Source of the DNA: CAZXYS01 sp964645005
GTDB lineage: Bacteria > Bacteroidota > Ignavibacteria > Kapaibacteriales > UBA2268
Assembly: GCA_964645005.1 (NCBI GenBank)
Contig: CAZXYS010000012.1
Coordinates: 1 to 64,000 of the forward strand
Length of the DNA stretch: 64,000 nucleotides
Reading direction: 5' to 3'
Shown: positions 33,767-41,671 of the stretch, in pieces
Numbering within the stretch: the first letter of the stretch is position 1
How the letters are laid out: every line of letters begins with the position of its first letter
Program-made: the position numbers and the translations under genes
Notes under the pieces: model-generated
What the model was told of the DNA's origin: nothing
Seen by the model: the letters and a program-made list of their open reading frames with translations, nothing else
Databases searched by the model: none

Positions 33767-35104
33767 ATGGGAATAGCACGTTCGCTGACAAGCGGCGGAA
33801 GTGCATTGAGAACGCATCAACAGCGCCTCGATGTTATTTCCAATAATATAGCAAACGTTAATACAACAGGCTTTAAATCGAGCAGGGCGAATTTTGCCGA
33901 TCAGCTCAGCCAGACAATGAATTTCGGCAGATCGCCCAGCATAGTTGCCGGTGGAGGCACCGGCGGAATCAACCCGCTGCAATTCGGATTGGGGGTGAAA
34001 ATGGCTGCAATAACCAAGAATATGTCCCAGGGGGCGCTCGAATCGACTAACCGACCGCTCGATCTGGCGCTGCAGGGAGAAGGCTTTTTCGTGTACAATC
34101 TGCTCGGAAACCAGGTATATTCCCGCGCTGGCGCTGTTTCAAGGGATCGTGACGGTTATTTGATAGATACCGGTACAGGCGCCTATTTGCAGGGATATGA
34201 CGTCGAAGTCGATCCAGCGACCGGCAAAGTTGCCAAGGATGCCAACGGTGCTAATGTCCTGAACAGCACCGTCGAGAATCTGCAGATCGAATCCGGTGTC
34301 ATTTCTGAGCCCCGCCAGACAGAGAATATTACCGTCAAGGGCAATCTGAATGCCAATGCCCAGCAGGGTGACGAGCAAAAGACGAGTATCACGGTCATCG
34401 ACAATCAGGGCGGCGCTCGAACGCTATCGCTGACATTCACTAAAACCCAAAATCCGAATGAATTCACGGTAGCTGCTACTATCGACGGAAATAATGTAGC
34501 TCTGTCAAATTCCACGCTGACATTCAATGCCGACGGTACGCTGCAAACACCGCAAAACTTGACGATAGCTGCGGCAGATCTTAATACTGCTCTCGATCCC
34601 AGCGGCAATTCCAAGGTCTTCGATGAAACTTCCCCGAAAGACCTGAATATTAGCATGGTCGAGCAGGGTAATATCGGCGGCAGCCTGACACAGTTTTCCG
34701 GTCCGAACACGGTGACATTCGGCGAGCAGGACGGCTATCAGTCCGGCGAACTACTCGGATTATCTGTCGATAAGGAAGGCAAGATCTGGGGCTCGTTTAC
34801 CAACGGACAGTCCGAGGTGCTCGGGCAGGCAGTCATGGCGAAGGTTGACAATCCGGAAGGTATGGAATCCATCGGCGACAACTTTTTCAGGACCTCGCCC
34901 AATAGCGGATCAGCAGAGATTGGAACCGCAGGAACGATTTTCCCGAGTACCAGTATAATCGGGGAATCGCTGGAGTCCTCTAATGTGGACATAACCACCG
35001 AATTCGTAGATATGATAGCGACACAGCGGGCATTCGAATCGGCATCTCGTACTGTCAGTGTGACCGACCAGATGCTGGCGACAATAAACCTGCTTAAGAG
35101 ATAA
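33767..35104 (+). CDS. flgE: Flagellar hook protein FlgE
   Basis: 445 residues. It forms the hook (universal joint). The N-terminal rod/hook motif is RLDVISNNIANVNTTGFKSS at about 21-40. RPLDLALQGEGFFVY at about 95-109 is typical of FlgE/F/G. The C-terminal SSNVDITTEFVDMIATQRAF and VSVTDQMLATINLLKR helices complete it. The central domain and length favour FlgE over FlgF/FlgG. A strong ribosome site (CCAGGAGGG) precedes the ATG. Last gene of the cluster in this window; fliL, fliM/N, fliP-R, flhAB and motAB are not present. Confidence 0.94.
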   Translation: MGIARSLTSGGSALRTHQQRLDVISNNIANVNTTGFKSSRANFADQLSQTMNFGRSPSIVAGGGTGGINPLQFGLGVKMAAITKNMSQGALESTNRPLDLALQGEGFFVYNLLGNQVYSRAGAVSRDRDGYLIDTGTGAYLQGYDVEVDPATGKVAKDANGANVLNSTVENLQIESGVISEPRQTENITVKGNLNANAQQGDEQKTSITVIDNQGGARTLSLTFTKTQNPNEFTVAATIDGNNVALSNSTLTFNADGTLQTPQNLTIAAADLNTALDPSGNSKVFDETSPKDLNISMVEQGNIGGSLTQFSGPNTVTFGEQDGYQSGELLGLSVDKEGKIWGSFTNGQSEVLGQAVMAKVDNPEGMESIGDNFFRTSPNSGSAEIGTAGTIFPSTSIIGESLESSNVDITTEFVDMIATQRAFESASRTVSVTDQMLATINLLKR

Positions 35105-35139
35105 TATTAGGTAGATTTATTTAAATTAATTACCTAGTC

Positions 35140-35239
35140 CGTCATTCTGATCGAAACGCGGCGAAGTGAAGAATCCGGGATACATCAAAACCCCGGATTC
35201 TTCCACTTCGCTTCGCTCAGCGTCAGAATGACGTTTTTT
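35140..35239 (+). terminator. Long inverted repeat with T-run, probable terminator of the flagellar operon
   Basis: Arms CGTCATTCTGA (35140-35150) and TCAGAATGACG (35223-35233) enclose further paired sequence (GTGAAGAATCCGGG with CCCCGGATTCTTCCAC), then TTTTTT. It is a full member of the dispersed GTCATTC...GAATGAC repeat class and may have been co-opted as a terminator. Confidence 0.65.
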
Positions 35240-35278
35240 ATTTCAATAAACACATTCATTTATAACTGTTTTTTTTTA

Positions 35279-35307
35279 TTGACTTTTAACAAAACTTGTT
35301 CTATATT
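35279..35307 (+). promoter_or_regulatory. Putative promoter of the FG-GAP T9SS protein gene
   Basis: TTGACT (35279-35284), 17-nt spacer, TATATT (35302-35307). The latter continues as TATATTGG, one base off the TAnnTTTG box. The leader would be about 100 nt. Confidence 0.4.
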
Positions 35308-35411
35308 GGAAATAAGTTTCCTCATTTTTTAACTTAACGGTAAATTAAGATTTTTTCTTTGCTGGGGAAACCTCACAAAAAACATATATAACTCAAACCG
35401 GAGACAATAAG

Positions 35412-37733
35412 ATGAAAAAAATTTTAACGGCTTTTATACTTCTTTTCCCGATTTTGCTTCATGCGCAAATCGACGAGGTTTTGAAAAATTACACCGGCTC
35501 GGGAAAGGTTTATTTTACCAATGAAAATTTAACGCTGCAATGCGCCAGATTTGATACCGAAGCGCCTTGCTATATTAAAAAAATCAAGGTGCATCTTACC
35601 GGCAGCACCGGCAGCGCAAGGATAAGATTTTTCGGGCTTGAAGGCGGCGGACAGATGCCCGTGCTGAAAAATGATTTTATTGAACCTGTGATTGTTCAAA
35701 AAAATCAAACCGGCGAGCAAATTATAGAAGTTGAATACGAAGAGCCGCTCTACTACGCTAACGACTGGTTCTGGATAGGTGTGGACAACATGACTTCCGG
35801 GATATACCTTCTCTCTGACAATATTGAGAAAGAATTACCAAACCCTCATTATTATTATCAGGCTATGTTTGCCGATGATTCCATTGGGCAGTATGTCGCC
35901 GGCTTTGCTTATTTTGTCGATGTGCATGTAACTTACCCGACAAAAACCTCTAAGAATATCCTGCGGGATGTAACGCAGGATGTCGGAATAGTTGAAGAAT
36001 ACTTAAATACTGCCATCTCTGCCGCGGATTTTGACGATGACGGCGATATCGATCTATTCTTCAATAATAAACTCTACGAAAACAGCACCGGCTTCACTTT
36101 TAAGGATATTACCCAACAAAAGGGATTGATAAATACTCACAATCCTAAATACGAAGGGACAGTCGCCTGCCAGGCATTTGTGGATGTGGATAATGACAAA
36201 GACCTCGATATAATCTTGTTTGGCAAGGATACAAGCGTTGTTTTCATAAATAACGAAGGCATGTTCACTAAAAAAGTATTAAATCTGCCTGAATTCAAGA
36301 CTATGCTCTACGGACTGATGCTGTTCAATTTTGCGGATATCAACTATGATGGCTACCCTGATCTCTTCGTCGGGCAGCACATGTCCAAATATGATGAGAA
36401 TGGTCCTGACATTTTGCCGAACTTCGTTTTCATAAATAATGGGAACAATGATTTTGTCGATGAGTCAGACAGGATGTATTCAAACTATTTCTATACCCAT
36501 AGGAGGACTCGCTCTTCGCAATTCGGCGATTACGATAATGACGGCGATCAGGATCTATACATTGGCAATTATTATATCGAGCCTGACGAACTATTTGAAA
36601 ATGACGGCACAGGCAATTTCAAAGACATAGCAGGCAAAAAGAATCTTGACAGGCACGATCATGGCTCCCAGCATGGCTGCGGCGTAAACTGGTTCGATTA
36701 TGACAATGACGGCGATCTCGATCTTATCGTTGCCCGGATTGCCCATCCGAGATTTATCGGACCCTATGATCACAGGGGTACCGGCTTATACCGAAATGAA
36801 GGTCCGCCCGACTATAATTTTACTGATCTAACAGGTCAGTACAATGATTATCCCGGGCTGAAAACGCCTATAGGCTTTGAATTACAGGATTATCATTCGG
36901 GTTGTGCATTTGCGGATGTAAATAATGACGGATTGGCAGACGTTCTTCTAAAGACCTATAATGCCTTTCGCTTTATAAATTTCTATGAGCAGCAGCCCGA
37001 CCATACATTCATGCTAAAGTCCTTCGAGTACGGATTACATCGAATAGACAGCCGTAGGCCGGGGCTTGTTTGGCTGGACTACAACAATAATGGGCGTATC
37101 GACCTAATCATGGTGAATAATGGTAAAATCCAACTTTATAAGAACCATTGCAAGGATTATAATAATTTCCTGGAACTTGACTTGAGAAGCACCGGCGGCA
37201 ATTATTACGCTATCGGCTCGAAAGCTTTCGTTTATTCCGGCGAAATGATGTTCATGCGGGAAGTTTCCTGCGGTCAGGATGAAATGGTACAATTTCCGTA
37301 CCGCCTGCATTTTGGCTTGGGAAAGATCAATTCAATTGATTCAGTGGTAGTCTGGTGGCATCAGAATCCTATGAAAAAAGAGAAGTTCGAAGACATTAAA
37401 GTAAATAAAATATACAAATTGATCGAGGGCGGTGAGATAATTGTGGATGTTGAAGAACTTCAGCAAATTTCGAATAAATTGAATGTAAACGTCTATCCGA
37501 ATCCATTCTCTGTCTCTACAAGAATTGAGTATTATTTGGAAAAAACCGTAGATGTAAGACTTAGCATCCATGATATTTTCGGCGAGGAAGCAGCTGTGTT
37601 GGTCGATGGAATCCAGCCCGCAGGCAATCATACTAACACATTAAATGCCGATGGGCTATCCGCCGGAACATATTATTTAAAATTGCAGGCAGGTGATGAA
37701 AAGGTGACCGGGAGGATTGTTTTGATGAAGTAA
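35412..37733 (+). CDS. Secreted FG-GAP/VCBS repeat protein with ASPIC domain and T9SS tail
   Basis: 773 residues. Signal peptide 1-19 (ILTAFILLFPILLHAQ). At least seven calcium-loop repeats of the FG-GAP/VCBS type from about residue 195 to 570 (DFDDDGDIDLF, DVDNDKDLDIIL, DINYDGYPDLFVG, DYDNDGDQDLYIG, DYDNDGDLDLIV, DVNNDGLADVLL, DYNNNGRIDLIM) predict a beta-propeller. An ASPIC/UnbV-like module follows at about 575-660. The end (VNVYPNPFSVSTRIEY, LSAGTYYLKL) is a T9SS type A sorting tail. Likely a surface or released Ca-binding protein; no catalytic site seen. Confidence 0.9.
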   Translation: MKKILTAFILLFPILLHAQIDEVLKNYTGSGKVYFTNENLTLQCARFDTEAPCYIKKIKVHLTGSTGSARIRFFGLEGGGQMPVLKNDFIEPVIVQKNQTGEQIIEVEYEEPLYYANDWFWIGVDNMTSGIYLLSDNIEKELPNPHYYYQAMFADDSIGQYVAGFAYFVDVHVTYPTKTSKNILRDVTQDVGIVEEYLNTAISAADFDDDGDIDLFFNNKLYENSTGFTFKDITQQKGLINTHNPKYEGTVACQAFVDVDNDKDLDIILFGKDTSVVFINNEGMFTKKVLNLPEFKTMLYGLMLFNFADINYDGYPDLFVGQHMSKYDENGPDILPNFVFINNGNNDFVDESDRMYSNYFYTHRRTRSSQFGDYDNDGDQDLYIGNYYIEPDELFENDGTGNFKDIAGKKNLDRHDHGSQHGCGVNWFDYDNDGDLDLIVARIAHPRFIGPYDHRGTGLYRNEGPPDYNFTDLTGQYNDYPGLKTPIGFELQDYHSGCAFADVNNDGLADVLLKTYNAFRFINFYEQQPDHTFMLKSFEYGLHRIDSRRPGLVWLDYNNNGRIDLIMVNNGKIQLYKNHCKDYNNFLELDLRSTGGNYYAIGSKAFVYSGEMMFMREVSCGQDEMVQFPYRLHFGLGKINSIDSVVVWWHQNPMKKEKFEDIKVNKIYKLIEGGEIIVDVEELQQISNKLNVNVYPNPFSVSTRIEYYLEKTVDVRLSIHDIFGEEAAVLVDGIQPAGNHTNTLNADGLSAGTYYLKLQAGDEKVTGRIVLMK

Positions 37734-37782
37734 CATCTTGATTTATTATATAAATATGCTAAAATTGGATAAAAATATAAGT

Positions 37783-38784
37783 TTATTCTACTTCCGTATA
37801 AGCCTGTTTTGCTATCTCCTCGGCGATTAATAGAGCTTTTGCTGCTTCTTTTGGTCCCACAATTGCAGGATGTTTTTCGGTTATTGCTTCAATAAATGCC
37901 TTCTGTTCTTCTTCGATTGCGTTTATTTTCTTAACTTTAGGCTGCTCGAATATGATATTCCTATTTTTCATACCCAGATCGATCTTGCCTAAATTCTTTG
38001 CCGAATCTCCTTCACTTATATCATCGGTCATCTTATAAACTTCCACATTCAATTCCGCAAAATCTATTGACAGATATGCATTTCGCTGAAAGAGTCTTAT
38101 CTTCCTCATTGGATGAGCCGAAATGCGGGACGCCGTCAGATTCGCCACAGCGCCATTTTCAAATTCAATTCTTGCGTTAGCAATATCCGTCGTATCTGTA
38201 ATAACAGCCACACCATTAGCATAAATATTCTTTACATTTGATTTTATCAGCCACAGCATAATATCTATATCATGGATCATCAGGTCATGCACTACGGAAA
38301 CATCCGTTGCTCTTGCCTGAAATTTTGTTAACCTGTGAGCTTCGATGAAGAGAGGGTCAAGGGAATAATCTTTTATAGCATTTATAACCGGATTGAACCT
38401 CTCGACATGCCCCACCTGAATCAGCACATTATATTTCTCAGCAAGTTCAATTAATTCCAATGCTTCATTGTGCGTACCTGTTATCGGTTTTTCGATGAGA
38501 CAGTCTTTACCCGCTTCAATACACGGCTTTGCTGTTTCGAGGTGATTCACTGTTGGCGTGGCGATAGTCACCGCATCGGACTTCTCGATAGCTTCCCCGA
38601 GCGAATCAAAATTCCGGCAATTATGCTGCAAGGCTATCTTTTCCGCCTTATCGCTTTCAATATCATAAACGCCGATAAAGTCGACATTTTCGTTCTTATC
38701 CCAAAGATTTGCATGTATAGTTCCTAAATGACCAACCCCTATTACAGATACTTTTAACTTTCCCATTTTTTTCTTCGCTTTCAA
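37783..38784 (-). CDS. Gfo/Idh/MocA family NAD(P)-dependent oxidoreductase
   Basis: 333 residues. The Rossmann motif GVGHLG is at 16-21 and the family EKPI motif with its catalytic lysine is at about 98. VGHVERFNP at about 125 resembles sugar-nucleotide dehydrogenases such as the UDP-GlcNAc 3-dehydrogenase GnnA, so a role in envelope sugar synthesis is possible, but no aminotransferase partner is nearby. Translation may begin at Met7 (38766), since the Lys-rich first residues precede a normal start MGKLKVSVIG. Confidence 0.87.
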   Translation of the reverse strand: MKAKKKMGKLKVSVIGVGHLGTIHANLWDKNENVDFIGVYDIESDKAEKIALQHNCRNFDSLGEAIEKSDAVTIATPTVNHLETAKPCIEAGKDCLIEKPITGTHNEALELIELAEKYNVLIQVGHVERFNPVINAIKDYSLDPLFIEAHRLTKFQARATDVSVVHDLMIHDIDIMLWLIKSNVKNIYANGVAVITDTTDIANARIEFENGAVANLTASRISAHPMRKIRLFQRNAYLSIDFAELNVEVYKMTDDISEGDSAKNLGKIDLGMKNRNIIFEQPKVKKINAIEEEQKAFIEAITEKHPAIVGPKEAAKALLIAEEIAKQAYTEVE

Positions 38785-39031
38785 TATATAATTTTTTTTA
38801 TTTACCTTAGTTCAATCTTCAATATAAAGAAAGATGCGTTGTTTTAATAATTTTATAATTAAGACTGATCCCTTTTTTAACAATGATCTTATTAAATATC
38901 TACGCAGGAATACTCAATGCTGCTCTGTGATATTAAATTTAGAAACAACGATTTAATATTTACGTAATGAAAAATAAAGTTATTTTAAATAATTTTTCAA
39001 AAAACATCTTTCGTTGTTGAGATTTTAGTCT

Positions 39032-39259
39032 TTGATGCCATTTTTGCTCCGGAATAATCTAATGACATCCGGCAATGGTAAAAAGCAGACCGTCGGTTCA
39101 GGCGCAAAATGGAAAAACGGACTTGCATGGTTGGTAATCGGCGGTTTAAAAAGCTCAATGCTGCTTACATTGATCATCGTTCCGGTAATCTATCATTTGG
39201 CTGATCTCGCTAACGATAAGGTAAATGCAAGAATAAGTTCCGGAAGAATTTGTAAATAA
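39032..39259 (+). pseudogene. 3'-terminal remnant of an RND (HAE1-type) efflux permease
   Basis: About 75 codons encode only the last transmembrane part of an RND permease: GSGAKWKNGLAWLVIGG followed by LKSSMLLTLIIVPVIYHLAD, the standard final helix, then a short charged tail. The rest of the roughly 1000-residue protein is absent, and no related sequence was recognised in the 250 nt upstream. It reads as a deletion scar. A second, apparently intact RND pair begins at 60309. Confidence 0.72.
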
Positions 39260-39406
39260 AGTGGAAATTCATGTTTTGTAAATAAGCTTATCATCATAAT
39301 TAAAGAGCTCATATTCCTTTATCAGAATTTTATTTCTTTTGCAACTTTTGAACAATAAATATCGTAATTTAAATAGAATTTTAATTTGAATAAACGGATG
39401 ATAGAT

Positions 39407-39862
39407 ATGAGAAAAAGACTTTACAGATCGCGAAAAGACAGAATGCTAGGCGGAGTTTCCGGCGGACTTGCGGATTATTTCGAAATAGATCCGGTCATTG
39501 TCAGGGCTCTGTTTATAATCACCACACTGGGCTGGGGATTGAGCATCGTCGGCTATATCGTCCTGTGGATCATCGTTCCCGATGAGGAAAAAGTCAGGGG
39601 CTATGCAAAATATCACCCTGATCAAGGCGATGAGCAAGCCTATGAAGAATATCACTATGATGAACACAAAGACCGAACCGACCGCAGCGTGGTCGCCGCA
39701 ATAATACTCATCGCTGTCGGCGTACTGTTTTTACTGGATAATATAGCAGGCTGGCTTTCATTCGGACATGTGTGGCCCCTTGCAGTTATAGCGTTTGGCG
39801 CATATATATTATATAAAAATTTACACAAAAACAACGACTCTTACCAGGAGGTAGAACGATGA
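39407..39862 (+). CDS. PspC-domain membrane protein
   Basis: 151 residues from the ATG at 39407. Residues 1-58 (KRLYRSRKDRMLGGVSGGLADYF through VLWIIVPDEEK) are a PspC domain, which in other bacteria senses envelope stress together with PspB or LiaF-type partners. Two further membrane segments at about 95-135 (VVAAIILIAVGVLFLLDNI, WPLAVIAFGAYIL) form a DUF5668/LiaF-type unit. ATG 39398 and TTG 39386 are also in frame; 39407 gives the usual PspC start. It overlaps the next gene by ATGA, so the products are probably made together. Confidence 0.85.
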   Translation: MRKRLYRSRKDRMLGGVSGGLADYFEIDPVIVRALFIITTLGWGLSIVGYIVLWIIVPDEEKVRGYAKYHPDQGDEQAYEEYHYDEHKDRTDRSVVAAIILIAVGVLFLLDNIAGWLSFGHVWPLAVIAFGAYILYKNLHKNNDSYQEVER

Positions 39863-40800
39863 AAGCATCCGGAATTTTCTGGGGTAGTTTATTGATTTTT
39901 CTGGGATCATTTTTCCTTCTTGACAATGTCGATTTAATGGAATTCAAACTCGGCAATATTTTACAATATTGGCCCCTGATTCTCATAATTTGGGGAGTTG
40001 CCCTGCTCAAAATTCCGCAAATTGTGAAAAGTATTCTGGCAGGTTTGTCGGGAATCCTTGTAGCATTATTGATAATAGGATTAATAACCAACAACTGGAA
40101 CTTTGATATTTTCAATGACCATGACAGCGATACTGAAGTTGAGTTTTACAGCGGCGACGAAGATTACGAAGATGAAGAACCTTCTGTTTTGACTGTGCCT
40201 TTTGATTCTGCTTATCAATCCGCAAAATTTAACTTCAAGGGCGGTGCGGGGAAATTCGAATTCGGCGGCACAACCGGCGATCTCGTCAAGATCATAGCCA
40301 GCGGCACCAGCCGCGACATTCACTATACCGTATCCGACGACGGCAAAAGCGTGAACGTAAGCTACAAATTCGACACCAAAAGCAAATTTTTCAACGGGAT
40401 ACACAAGGAAAGAGAAGCTGAGATAAATTTGAATCCTGATCTGTTCTGGGATCTTTTTATGAAGGTCGGAGCTTCGGACATAGAGTGCGACCTGAGTGAG
40501 TATAAAGTACGGAACATTGAAGTAAAAGCCGGTGCAGCGGACATTGAAGTAAAAGTAGGAGACAGGAACGATACGACCAATGTGGAAGTGGAAGCAGGCG
40601 CATCGAATTTCGAGATCTATGTCCCCGAATCCTCCGGTTGTGCGATAAGCTCGGAAACCGGATTATCGAACAGAGATTTTTATGGATTCACATCTCACGG
40701 AAAAGGACAATATAAGACCCCCAACTTTAATGATAGCAAGACGAAGGTATTTATTAAAATATCCGGGGGAGTTTCGAACTTCGAGGTAAAAAGATACTGA
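39859..40800 (+). CDS. LiaF-like/toast-rack domain membrane protein
   Basis: 313 residues. Four N-terminal membrane segments to about residue 75, repeating the LLDN...WPL...YIL pattern of the preceding protein. An acidic linker (DHDSDTEVEFYSGDEDYEDEE) at about 90-112 is followed by a repetitive all-beta region. That region has SDIECDLSEYKVRNIEVKAG and ADIEVKVG-type turns and resembles the LiaF/DUF2154 adhesin-like (toast-rack) domain. A strong ribosome site (ACCAGGAGGT) lies inside the upstream gene. With the PspC protein it likely forms an envelope-stress module; no two-component genes are adjacent. Confidence 0.8.
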   Translation: MKASGIFWGSLLIFLGSFFLLDNVDLMEFKLGNILQYWPLILIIWGVALLKIPQIVKSILAGLSGILVALLIIGLITNNWNFDIFNDHDSDTEVEFYSGDEDYEDEEPSVLTVPFDSAYQSAKFNFKGGAGKFEFGGTTGDLVKIIASGTSRDIHYTVSDDGKSVNVSYKFDTKSKFFNGIHKEREAEINLNPDLFWDLFMKVGASDIECDLSEYKVRNIEVKAGAADIEVKVGDRNDTTNVEVEAGASNFEIYVPESSGCAISSETGLSNRDFYGFTSHGKGQYKTPNFNDSKTKVFIKISGGVSNFEVKRY

Positions 40801-40812
40801 GGATTTGGATTC

Positions 40813-40851
40813 AATCCCGGTACCTGCATGACAGGTGCCGGGATTTTATTT
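40813..40851 (+). terminator. Intrinsic terminator between the LiaF-like gene and nadD
   Basis: A 14-bp stem (AATCCCGGTACCTG with CAGGTGCCGGGATT, one G-U), loop CATGA, then TTATTT. It lies between convergent genes and runs to within a few bases of the nadD stop codon. Confidence 0.85.
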
Positions 40852-41454
40852 GTACAAATTTTTATCCGAAATATACTTTTCTACCTGAGGCGGGGTTAAA
40901 TACTTGATCGATTTATCCTTTTGAAAACGCTCCCTTATCTCAGTGGCGGAAATTTCCATCAGCGGAGCATCAAGCCAAATCGGATGTTTATGCCCTGCCG
41001 TAAGTATCTGATCGATCTGAATACGGAACTGATCAGAATCTGACTCCGGTCTTCCTGTTATTACAAGATTTGCTATTTTTAGTATTTCCTGCCAGTTCGA
41101 CCATTTTGTAAAAACAGGCGCGTGATCCCCGCCAATCAATAGATATATATCTTCATTTATATATTTTTCGCTGAAGTATTTCAATGTTTCATAAGTGTAT
41201 GATATCCCGCCTTTATCAATTTCATACGTATCTATTTCAAAACTGGGATTGTCTTCCGTTGCCAATCGAAGCATTTCCAATCTGTGAATTGCCGAATGAT
41301 CTTGTTCTTCCTCTTCATCTTTGAAAGGAGAGATAGCCGCCGGTACGAAAATACATTTATCAAGCACCAATTGTTCCGCAAAGTGCTCTGCTAAAATCAG
41401 GTGAGCTATGTGCACCGGATTGAATGTCCCGCCAAATATACCTATTCTGCTCAT
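40846..41454 (-). CDS. nadD: Nicotinate-nucleotide adenylyltransferase
   Basis: 202 residues. It makes deamido-NAD from nicotinate mononucleotide and ATP. GGTFNPVHIAHL at 8-19 holds the HxxH nucleotide-binding motif (His15, His18). ISATEIRER near residue 175 is the second signature. Length is normal. Its start is divergent from recN, about 217 nt away. Confidence 0.95.
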   Translation of the reverse strand: MSRIGIFGGTFNPVHIAHLILAEHFAEQLVLDKCIFVPAAISPFKDEEEEQDHSAIHRLEMLRLATEDNPSFEIDTYEIDKGGISYTYETLKYFSEKYINEDIYLLIGGDHAPVFTKWSNWQEILKIANLVITGRPESDSDQFRIQIDQILTAGHKHPIWLDAPLMEISATEIRERFQKDKSIKYLTPPQVEKYISDKNLYK

Positions 41455-41582
41455 GTTTTTTCTCTATTAATTTCAAAAATTCTAAACAGAAAATAAGAAA
41501 TTTATTTGATTATTAATAGAAAAATAGCACCGTTTTACGATTAATGGAACAAAAAATCAGAATTAACTTCTTAAACTATTTT

Positions 41583-41613
41583 TTTGAGCCTATCCGTTTT
41601 GAAATTATATTTG
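41583..41613 (+). promoter_or_regulatory. Bacteroidota-type promoter of recN
   Basis: TTTG at 41583-41586, exactly 19 nt spacer, TATATTTG at 41606-41613: a full match to the TTTG-N19-TAnnTTTG consensus. The recN ATG is 58 nt downstream. Confidence 0.65.
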
Positions 41614-41671
41614 TAAGTTAATTTTGAATTAATTAGTAAATTGAACAACAATTTTAAGCTAATCCCAATTA

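Larger units (their letters stand above)
35105..35411. other. Intergenic region after flgE with repeat and promoter
   Basis: A 307-nt gap that ends the flagellar cluster. It contains the long inverted repeat 35140-35233 followed by T's, and a sigma-70-like promoter at 35279-35307 for the next gene. No small gene was seen. Confidence 0.6.
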
